Shown here: piece by piece, positions 26,195 to 33,702 of the stretch
Position numbering within the stretch: the first letter of the stretch is position 1
How the letters are laid out: each line of letters starts with the position of its first letter
Source: JAHBVL01 sp964461025
Lineage (GTDB): Bacteria; Chloroflexota; Chloroflexia; Thermomicrobiales; UBA6265
Length of the DNA: 49,257 nucleotides
Assembly: GCA_964461025.1 (NCBI GenBank)
Contig: CAYWSE010000026.1
Span: 1 to 49,257, forward strand
Direction: 5' to 3'
Notes under the pieces: generated by a model
Databases searched by the model: none
The model's input: the letters and a program-made list of their open reading frames with translations, nothing else
What the model was told of the DNA's origin: nothing
Program-made: the position numbers and the translations under genes

Positions 26195-27031
26195 TCAATT
26201 GCCTGGCTGTCTCGCCCGGAATGCTTCCGCGGCGCTTGCCAGCGTAGAAAACCCCGCCCCCGAATCACGAAAACGATCGATCAGCCGCTCGAGGAGGAGG
26301 AATCGGTGCCCCCGGCCGATCACCTGAGGATGCATTGTCAGGGTGTACACACCATTCTTCACATGCCGGGTCATGAACTCGAACTCGCCCATCCAGACCT
26401 CTTCGACCTTGCTCGGCGCCGACAGACCCGGGAAGACCAGCTGCCCCGATCGCAAATACTCGAAGTGGGGGAAGTCATCGAGGATCCAGCTGACCGGCAT
26501 CTCGACGAGGTCGACTTCGTCGCCGAAGAGATACGGGCCATCGCGCTGGATCACATCTCCTGTCCGGCACCAGTAAGGCGTGAAGTCATCCGCCATCAGC
26601 GAGCTCTCATACCGGAATCCAAACTCGATCAGCAAATCGACGGTCTGTGTTGTGTTGTCCCACGATGGCGATCGGTACCCGACCGGGCGGATGCCGGCGA
26701 CCGATTCCAGCGCCTCGAGTCCTCTTTCCAGCACCGCACGTTCTTCCGCCGCTGTGAGATCGCCAGGACGCTCATGCAGGTAGCCGTGATGTCCGATTTC
26801 GTGGCCCGCCGCCGCGATTTGCCGGGTGAGGTCGGGGTAGGTCTCTGCGGTGTGTCCCGGGATGAAAAAGGTCGCCGCGATATCGTGTTTGGCAAGCAGA
26901 GGGAGAATGCGCCGCACAGCAACTGCCCCGAACTCTCCACGCGAAATCAGACTTGGCGAACTCGATTGATGCGGGCCAATCCAGATCGAGATCGCATCGA
27001 AATCAAAGGTCAGGCAGACGGTTTGTTGCAT
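26195..27031 (-). CDS. Polysaccharide deacetylase family protein (PgdA-like)
   Basis: The 278-aa NodB-homology protein starts at ATG 27031 (MQQTVCLTFDFDAIS), with GGAG nine bases upstream. Motif 1 is TFDFDA (Asp10/Asp12) and motif 2 is HEIGHHGYLHERP with metal-type His82 and His86. Later it has GYRSPSWDNTTQTVDLL (motif 3) and TLTMHPQVIGRGHR (motif 5). There is no signal peptide, so it is cytoplasmic, like the Helicobacter PgdA/imidase-type subgroup whose members act on small cyclic imides or unknown amides rather than on cell-wall glycans. It is divergent from the beta-repeat gene with a 127-base shared upstream region. The substrate is not visible from the sequence. Confidence 0.85.
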   Translation of the reverse strand: MQQTVCLTFDFDAISIWIGPHQSSSPSLISRGEFGAVAVRRILPLLAKHDIAATFFIPGHTAETYPDLTRQIAAAGHEIGHHGYLHERPGDLTAAEERAVLERGLEALESVAGIRPVGYRSPSWDNTTQTVDLLIEFGFRYESSLMADDFTPYWCRTGDVIQRDGPYLFGDEVDLVEMPVSWILDDFPHFEYLRSGQLVFPGLSAPSKVEEVWMGEFEFMTRHVKNGVYTLTMHPQVIGRGHRFLLLERLIDRFRDSGAGFSTLASAAEAFRARQPGN

Positions 27032-27158
27032 CGTTGCTACTCCGCATTTGCGTTTGTGAACGCTCGTCTCGGTTCCGCAGCCTATCATAGGAGCGATGAT
27101 GATTCGCCTGCCTGCCTCTCTTCGAGATTCGGACAGCCGTTGTATCAAGGAGCATCAG

Positions 27159-27929
27159 ATGGCAACAGAGACCCCAACCTCTATCGACGTACCATTTCCT
27201 TCCGTTGAGAATCCTCAGCTGAAGCTGACCGCAACGCCAGCCCGTGTCCAGATTCGTCCCGGAGAGCCAGAGCCCTGGGTGTCGGGGACCTATTCCGAAA
27301 TCGAAGGCGGCTCCGGGTACAAACTTTCGAGTTCCGGCAATGTGACCCGCCTCTCCACCGACTGGAAAGTGACCAAGCTGCGCAGAGGCCTTCCGGAATT
27401 CAATCTCGCGCTCGGTACCGCGAACCCATTCGCTCTGACGATAGAATCCGGCGCGAGCGACAAGAACACCTGCGACTTCGGAGGAGTTCCTCTGACAGCA
27501 CTTGAGTTCAGACAGGGCGCCGGGCAGTTCGTTCTCGACTTCTCGAAACCCAACCCAGCCGAAATGCAGACGCTGAACGTCTCCGCCGGAGCATCGTCGA
27601 TCGAGCTCCGAAATCTGGCGAACGCCAATGCCGCCGAGGTCTCGATCACCGGCGGAGTCGCCAGCTTTTTGGTCGATTTCTGTGGAACGCTGGAGCGCGA
27701 CATGCACGCCCGCATCAATTCCGGCATGGCCGAGGTGAAGGTCAGCGCGCCAAGGGAAACTGCGGTCAAGATTGTGCCAAACACGACCTTGTCGACACTG
27801 AAAGTCGGAGATGGGTTCGTCACGCGGGACGGCGCCTACTGGTCGGAGGCCGCCGTTGCAGGTACGTCGCCTGTCCTCACGATCGATCTGATCACTGCCC
27901 TGGGGACCTCGACCGTCTGGCTGGTCTGA
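27159..27929 (+). CDS. Beta-repeat protein resembling LiaF/toast-rack (DUF4097-like) domains
   Basis: The 256-aa protein begins at ATG 27159, with AAGGAG seven bases upstream (the longer frame to 27096 is rejected). It has no membrane segment or signal peptide. From about residue 95 to 240 it is built of short amphipathic strands separated by turns: 'NPFALTIESGASD', 'LTALEFRQGAGQFVLDFS', 'MQTLNVSAGASSIELRNL', 'AAEVSITGGVASFLVDF' and 'HARINSGMAEVKV'. This regular spacing is that of the LiaF C-terminal/'toast rack' and DUF4097 right-handed beta repeats. Those are linked to envelope stress sensing or carry no known function. I cannot assign a job here. Confidence 0.6.
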   Translation: MATETPTSIDVPFPSVENPQLKLTATPARVQIRPGEPEPWVSGTYSEIEGGSGYKLSSSGNVTRLSTDWKVTKLRRGLPEFNLALGTANPFALTIESGASDKNTCDFGGVPLTALEFRQGAGQFVLDFSKPNPAEMQTLNVSAGASSIELRNLANANAAEVSITGGVASFLVDFCGTLERDMHARINSGMAEVKVSAPRETAVKIVPNTTLSTLKVGDGFVTRDGAYWSEAAVAGTSPVLTIDLITALGTSTVWLV

Positions 27930-27999
27930 TCGTCGACCATGTCATCGTAAGACATTTGGCTGGTCCGGTTCGGAAAACAACGTGCTGGTGACGAGCATA

Positions 28000-28073
28000 G
28001 AGACGGACAAGCCGTCTCCCTTCATCGTTCGTCATCAGATGTCCGGACGCAGGGAGGCGCCTCGTGCGCCTCC
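28000..28073 (+). terminator. Two hairpins in the gap before the sortase-repeat gene
   Basis: GAGACGG-ACAAG-CCGTCTC (28000-28018) is followed by GGAGGCGC-CTCGT-GCGCCTCC (28053-28073). The first is well placed to end the preceding gene, but neither has a proper T-tract. The rest of 27930-28280 shows no gene; it must hold the promoter of the sortase-repeat gene, of which only TTGACG near 28169 resembles a -35 box. Confidence 0.45.
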
Positions 28074-28280
28074 TCATCGCAGACGTTGATCGCTTCCCGA
28101 AACGACGTCACCGTTCTGGAAGGCGTGTTGCATTCGTCGCCTGCGTTCCCTAAGATGAAGTCCTGTTACTTGACGTTTATGTTCCATTCGCCCGGATCTG
28201 CCGAACGAGCAGGCGCTCGCGTTCATGCGAGTCGAGCGGGAACGCCCATGTGACTAATGAACAGCCCGGAGGAGACGCCC

Positions 28281-31200
28281 GTGCGCATCATCCATAAGGA
28301 TCCCATTCATTCCCGGATGTCACATCACCGTTTCTCAGTGGCATTTGGCGTGTTTGCATTGCTCATGGCTGTTTGCGGTCAATGGCTGGCGATCCAATCG
28401 GCCGATGCTCAGGTCAACGCCCTGCCCTCGCTCCAGCCTGATCCAACGTACGTGCAAATCGATAAATACGACTGCCCGACCGGGCCTGACTGGTCCCAGG
28501 CATCGTATGACCAATTGACTCAGGGCTGTGGACCGAACCAGAGTCCGGTCGCGATCGCAGTAAATGGTGAAACGCTGGCCGTGAGTGGAGCCGCTACCTG
28601 GGGACCGTACGAGGATGTGACCTTTTTTGAAATCAGTGAGGAGCAGCGAAACGGCTACGGCCCGCCCCATGTCTTGTGCGGCGTCTATGTGCCAAACATC
28701 AGCCAACCGAGCCTGCAATACGGCGGCGCCACCTTCTTCTCCAGCTGGCAGGTTCAACCTGGTGAGTCGCTCTACTGCCAGATGTTCAACTATCAGACTG
28801 GAGGGCAATTTGCCGCCATCGTCCTTCACAAGTTTGCCTGCCCGGATAGTTGGGATTGGCCGGATCCGTACGCGGCTCCGCTGGCCGAGCTTGGTCAGGT
28901 TTGCACGCAGCCACTATCCAATGTCCAGTTCGAATACCAGCTCAATGGCCAGGTCGCCGGGCAACTGACAACCGATCAGAACGGCAACGCCCAATGGCTC
29001 GAAGCTCCCGCCGGACAGGCGGTGATTCGTGAACATCTGCCGAGCGGCTATGCATCCGCCGTCGTCCACTGTTCCTATCATCCTGCTGACTCGGGCCAGA
29101 ACTTCGCAGGCAACTCCCAACCAGTCCAGATGCTGAGCGGCGACTCGCTCAGCTGGAATGTCGAGGCCAACCATGTTCTCGATTGCTACTGGTTCAACTT
29201 TCCAACTGACCAAATCCAGCTCTACAAGCACTGGTGCCCATCCGATGCCCTGCCGGCCGATGGCGCGTCCTTCGATCAGTACGAGACGGCATGCGGCGAA
29301 CAGCCGGGAACGACCGCGACCTGGACAATCACCAACCTGTCGACCAACCAGCAGGTTGCTCAGCTGACGCCTTCCGGGGGACCTCCCGGATACGCCGGCT
29401 ACCACCAGCTCGTGCAAGATCAGGAAATCGCGATTTCTGAAATTCTTCCGGCTGATGCCGGATACGGCCCTCCGGCGGTGTTCTGCGCCCAATTCCAGCG
29501 CGGCAGCCCCGCCGGCCAAACGTATGGCGAGATCGACGACGCAGGCACCGTCACCTGGACGCCAGACGACGGTCTCTATCTCATCTGCAACTACTTCAAC
29601 GTCATGGGAGATATCGAGGCTGACACAGACGATGTCGAGCCAGCCACGGGCGTAGTCGAACCAGAAACTGGCAACTCAGTCACCGTCTACAAATGGAACT
29701 GCGAGCCGGGCACGGAGTACGGCCGGGAGCACGACTACTACCAGGGCGGGTTGCCGGACCAGGACACAGGTCCATGCGAAACGGAGCATCTGAACATCCC
29801 AATCAGTCTTTGGGATGGCGACGGTGAGCATTCCACGACGACACAGGCGAATGGCACGCAGTGGGATGGCGTGATCCTCGACGTCAATGGTTCCTTCCAG
29901 ATCGCCGAGCTGACCCCGCAAGGCTACGGCGAACCGATGGTCTTTTGCGGCACGCTCGACGACGAAACCCACACAATGGTTCCAGCAACGGGCGGAACGA
30001 TCTCGATCGCGCCTGCGGCCGAGCCGTTCACCTACCAATGCAACTGGTTCAACGTGCCGGCAGGAGAGATTCCCACAGTTGCCGGAGAGTCCGGCGACGA
30101 AACAACCGTCACGGTCTACAAGTTCGATTGCGAGTCTCCAGTCGCTGGCCCTGCTACGTTGCTCGAATGGCAGGAGGCGTGCGACGCGCCCGCCAGTGGC
30201 TGGACTTTCACACTTACGGACAGCGAAGACAACGCCACACCGGCGGTGACCGCCAACGGCTCGGCGACCTGGAGCGGTGTGCCGTTGGGCGTCTTCACTC
30301 TGACCGAAACCACGCTGCCAGGATGGAGCGAGCCGGTCGTCTGGTGTGGATGGTCGGCGTTCTACCAGGGAGCTGCTTACGACGCGTTCCCACAACAGGC
30401 GCCCGCGACCGGCGGAGTGTTCAACGGAGAGATCACCTACCCGGGAACGGACTATACCTGCTACTGGTTCAATATCCCCGGTGAGGAAACGACCGTCACC
30501 GTCCACAAGTTCGAATGCGAGTCCCGACCGGCTGGACTTCAGACGCTACTCGGTTGGCAGGAGGCATGCGACACCCCCGGCAACGACTGGGCGTTCACAC
30601 TCACCGATAGTGAAGACAATGCGACGCCGACGGTGACCGCCAATGGTCTGGCAAGTTGGAGCGATGTGCCTTTGGGCCCCTTCACGGTAGCGGAAACCAT
30701 GGACTCAGACTGGGCTGAGCCGGTTGTCTGGTGCGGTTGGACGGCCTTCTATCAGGGCGGGGTCTACGACGCCTTTCCTCAGCAGGTCACGTTGACAGAT
30801 GGGGTGCTCGAGGGAGAGATCTCTTACCCGGGAACGCTCTACACCTGCTACTGGTTCAACATCCCGGTCACGGAAAGCAGCGTCACCGTCGTCAAGTACA
30901 ACTGCTCCGGCAATACCAGCGGATTCCAGACACTTCTGCAATGGACAGAAGCATGCCAGACCCCCGGCAACGGACGCACCTTCACGCTCACTGACAGCGA
31001 GGACAATGCGTCCGACCTGGTAATCACGAACGGTTCAGCGAAGTGGAGCGGCGTTCCGAACGGCGAGTTCACCCTCGCCGAACAAGCCGAACCCGGTTGG
31101 GGCAATCCCGTCGTGTGGTGCGGATGGACGGCGTACTACGAAGGGGGAGTCTACGACGCGTTCCCCCAGAAGGTTTCGACAACTGGAGGCGTATTCACCG

Positions 31201-33509
31201 GTGAGATCACCTATCCGGGCACGAGCTATGCCTGCTTCTGGTTCAACATCCCGGTCGAGCACTCGTCGGTGATCGTCTACAAGTACATCTGCCCGGAAGG
31301 CAAGCTTGAGGGCGTTGTGCCGAATCCACTTCAGGCCTACTCGACAATGTGCACGACGCCAGGCAATGGCATCGAGTTCACACTCGAAACGTCGCTTGGC
31401 GAGTCGAGTGCGACGACGATCGATGGCGTCGTTCAGTGGTCCGATGTCCCGCAGGGCGAGTTCACCATTACCGAGTCGCTGCCGCCTGGCTATGACTACC
31501 CAATCTGGTTCTGCAAGGAGATCGGGTCCACCGAAGCCCTCACCGTGGAGGGATTCCAGGCGCTCGTCATGAACGATGCCGAGCACTCCGCGACGATCAC
31601 CGGCATTGGAACGAGATACGTCTGCTGGGTATTCAACTTCCCAGATCCCGATCGTGAAGTCGAGGTCTACAAGTGGCTTTGCCCGGAGGGATACGAGGGA
31701 GAAACGTACGAGGACTGGTCGACCACCTGCAACATGCCGACGCATGGCGTCAAGTTCACCCTTACGGACGAGAACGGCAATTGGCCACTCAACACGATTG
31801 GGGGCTACTCCGCCTGGCACGGCGTCGCCCAGGGCGACGTGACGCTCGATGAACAAATCCCGCCGGGCTACTTCGAGCCGGTGATCTACTGCTCACTCGA
31901 GGCCATCGACGGGGCGGCCATTGCTGAAGGGTTCACCTATTACCCATCCACGAATGGCACGATCGCGCGCTCGCTCGACTACGAGCAGTTCCACTGGGTG
32001 TGCCACGTCTACAACATTCCAAAGGGCCCCGGCGACCTCACAATCTACAAATGGCTCTGTCCGCCGGGATACGATATCTACGCATGGGGGGCCGATCCTG
32101 CCGACGATTGCGATCAGCTCTGGAACGACGTCAAATTCACGCTCGACCAGCCGGTCGGTCCGAATCTGGTCAGCGAAACGGGGGATGTGATCGATGGCGC
32201 CGTCTACTTCGGCGGTCTCGACCCGGGAACGTATGTCGTCACTGAAACGGTGCCTCCCGGCATCGAGCATGTGTTTGTGCTCAACTGTACCGGCAGCGAC
32301 GATGACAAGGTTCACCCATACCCCCTCCAGTGGGGCCCAACGCTGACGATCGTCGTCGCCGGTGGGGATAGCATCGTCTGCAACTGGTACAACGTGCCCG
32401 AACCGGAAGACGGCTGGGTGACGGTCTACAAATACCAGTGCTGGACCCCGACCTGGAAATCCCACGTCGATTGCGAGATCTATGAGCACGGCGCGACATT
32501 CGAGCTGTTCGACTTCCCAGGGAACGACTCCTGGGGCGCGGGCACGACGAACTCGGGCGGGTTGTACTCGTGGCACAACCTGCCGGAGGGCGCGTACGAC
32601 CTCGACGAGATCAGCCACAAACCATGCAAGCTGACGACCACCAAACATGACGATAATGGTCACATCTGGGTCGATGCCGGCGAGGAGACGGTGGTCAAGG
32701 TCTACAACTGCAAACAGGACACCCCTCCAGGCAAGGTGCCAGGCAAGTATCCGAACACGGGAGCCGGTCCCGCCGCCGCGGTTGCCGAGTCAGCTGCTGC
32801 GCAGGGCACGCCGGAAGGATCGCCCGAGGCGGAGGCATCGGACTTCTATCTGATCAGCTGTTTGGATGCGGCGCCGGAGCCCAATCCAGAGGAGGCTGAG
32901 GAGACTGAAGGGGGGACCGAACCATCACCCACGCCGGTAGGTGGCGTGGAGGAATTCGACCTCCCGATCGACACCGAAGAGGAGGAAGAGACCGAAGTAC
33001 CGTCCGACGGGTCACCAGTGGCTGAAGAGGAATGCTTCCGTGGTGCCCTCCCCGAGCGTGTGGTCATCGATGCCGCGCAGGTCGATGCGGGTGTCGAGAT
33101 CCTCGAGATCATCGACGGCGTCATGGAGCAGCCTACCGGCCCTGAGCTCGTCACGTGGTACAAGGAAACTGGCCGGCTCGGTGAAACCAACAACGTCGTC
33201 ATCGCCGGGCATCTCAACTACTGGGGTGTCCCGCAAGGCGTTTTCTTCTACCTCGATCAGCTTCGGGAGGGCGATCGCGTCGAGATTACCGGCGACGACG
33301 GCAAGGTCTACGTTTTCGAGGTCGAGTGGGTCCGGCAGGAGAGCAATTTCTTGCCGCCTGCCGCCGACGTCATCGGCCCGACAGACGTGCCGAGTCTGAC
33401 GTTGATCACCTGCGGTGGAGAGTGGAACGCCTCGATCAGCGAGTACGACGAGCGAACGGTCGCCCGCGCCATCCAGGTCGAAATCAGGACCCCTGAAGAC
33501 CCGTCATGA
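28281..33509 (+). CDS. Giant secreted protein: 11 Cys-rich SpaA/Cna-B-like repeats, YPNTG motif and C-terminal sortase domain
   Basis: The 1742-aa protein has a signal peptide (FSVAFGVFALLMAVCGQWLAI, cleavage near ADAQ). Eleven repeats of about 122-155 residues begin near residues 58, 180, 312, 467, 610, 739, 868, 997, 1127, 1253 and 1380. Each opens with 'VTVYK-aromatic-x-C' and usually carries four cysteines (second '.aC.tP', then 'vvwCgw', then 'yxCyWFNiP') and Cna-B-like strands ('ftLtDsednat', 'G.ftltEt..pGw'). After the repeats are GKYPNTGAG (about 1488-1496) and an acidic Thr/Glu/Pro linker. The last 160 residues are a sortase with His1644 (AGHLNYWG), Cys1711 (LITCGGEW) and Arg1725 (DERTVARA). 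GTG 28281 has GGAGGAG eight bases upstream; ATG 28257 has none. It is probably a surface adhesin/pilin-like protein that is self-processed or sorted. Confidence 0.85.
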   Translation: MRIIHKDPIHSRMSHHRFSVAFGVFALLMAVCGQWLAIQSADAQVNALPSLQPDPTYVQIDKYDCPTGPDWSQASYDQLTQGCGPNQSPVAIAVNGETLAVSGAATWGPYEDVTFFEISEEQRNGYGPPHVLCGVYVPNISQPSLQYGGATFFSSWQVQPGESLYCQMFNYQTGGQFAAIVLHKFACPDSWDWPDPYAAPLAELGQVCTQPLSNVQFEYQLNGQVAGQLTTDQNGNAQWLEAPAGQAVIREHLPSGYASAVVHCSYHPADSGQNFAGNSQPVQMLSGDSLSWNVEANHVLDCYWFNFPTDQIQLYKHWCPSDALPADGASFDQYETACGEQPGTTATWTITNLSTNQQVAQLTPSGGPPGYAGYHQLVQDQEIAISEILPADAGYGPPAVFCAQFQRGSPAGQTYGEIDDAGTVTWTPDDGLYLICNYFNVMGDIEADTDDVEPATGVVEPETGNSVTVYKWNCEPGTEYGREHDYYQGGLPDQDTGPCETEHLNIPISLWDGDGEHSTTTQANGTQWDGVILDVNGSFQIAELTPQGYGEPMVFCGTLDDETHTMVPATGGTISIAPAAEPFTYQCNWFNVPAGEIPTVAGESGDETTVTVYKFDCESPVAGPATLLEWQEACDAPASGWTFTLTDSEDNATPAVTANGSATWSGVPLGVFTLTETTLPGWSEPVVWCGWSAFYQGAAYDAFPQQAPATGGVFNGEITYPGTDYTCYWFNIPGEETTVTVHKFECESRPAGLQTLLGWQEACDTPGNDWAFTLTDSEDNATPTVTANGLASWSDVPLGPFTVAETMDSDWAEPVVWCGWTAFYQGGVYDAFPQQVTLTDGVLEGEISYPGTLYTCYWFNIPVTESSVTVVKYNCSGNTSGFQTLLQWTEACQTPGNGRTFTLTDSEDNASDLVITNGSAKWSGVPNGEFTLAEQAEPGWGNPVVWCGWTAYYEGGVYDAFPQKVSTTGGVFTGEITYPGTSYACFWFNIPVEHSSVIVYKYICPEGKLEGVVPNPLQAYSTMCTTPGNGIEFTLETSLGESSATTIDGVVQWSDVPQGEFTITESLPPGYDYPIWFCKEIGSTEALTVEGFQALVMNDAEHSATITGIGTRYVCWVFNFPDPDREVEVYKWLCPEGYEGETYEDWSTTCNMPTHGVKFTLTDENGNWPLNTIGGYSAWHGVAQGDVTLDEQIPPGYFEPVIYCSLEAIDGAAIAEGFTYYPSTNGTIARSLDYEQFHWVCHVYNIPKGPGDLTIYKWLCPPGYDIYAWGADPADDCDQLWNDVKFTLDQPVGPNLVSETGDVIDGAVYFGGLDPGTYVVTETVPPGIEHVFVLNCTGSDDDKVHPYPLQWGPTLTIVVAGGDSIVCNWYNVPEPEDGWVTVYKYQCWTPTWKSHVDCEIYEHGATFELFDFPGNDSWGAGTTNSGGLYSWHNLPEGAYDLDEISHKPCKLTTTKHDDNGHIWVDAGEETVVKVYNCKQDTPPGKVPGKYPNTGAGPAAAVAESAAAQGTPEGSPEAEASDFYLISCLDAAPEPNPEEAEETEGGTEPSPTPVGGVEEFDLPIDTEEEEETEVPSDGSPVAEEECFRGALPERVVIDAAQVDAGVEILEIIDGVMEQPTGPELVTWYKETGRLGETNNVVIAGHLNYWGVPQGVFFYLDQLREGDRVEITGDDGKVYVFEVEWVRQESNFLPPAADVIGPTDVPSLTLITCGGEWNASISEYDERTVARAIQVEIRTPEDPS
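30108..31268 (+). repeat. Three exact-length 387-bp tandem repeats within the sortase-repeat gene
   Basis: Repeats 5, 6 and 7 of the giant protein begin at 30108, 30495 and 30882, each exactly 387 bases (129 codons), with repeat 8 starting at 31269. They share long identical stretches such as FTLTDSEDNA, PVVWCGW and WFNIP. This marks a recent internal duplication compared with the more diverged outer repeats. Confidence 0.85.
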
Positions 33510-33563
33510 TGGAGTCATCATGCCGTATTTCGTTTTCCGTGCGGGCATGAAGTCGCGCGTGGC

Positions 33564-33581
33564 GTCGCCATTTATGGCGAC
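33564..33581. terminator. Palindrome between two convergent genes
   Basis: GTCGCCAT-TT-ATGGCGAC is a perfect 8-bp inverted repeat midway between the stops of the sortase-repeat gene and the reverse-strand flavoprotein gene. It may end transcription from both sides. It also looks like a dispersed palindrome; no strong T-tract follows in either direction. Confidence 0.45.
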
Positions 33582-33702
33582 TTCTCCGTCGGTTGCATCC
33601 GGAAGGCCGTAGCGGTAGCGCCCTGTGCCCACCGCCACGGCTGCAGCCAGCAGCATGTTGTTTATGACGGACCTTGTGCTGTTTCGACGTTCGACTCGTG
33701 CG

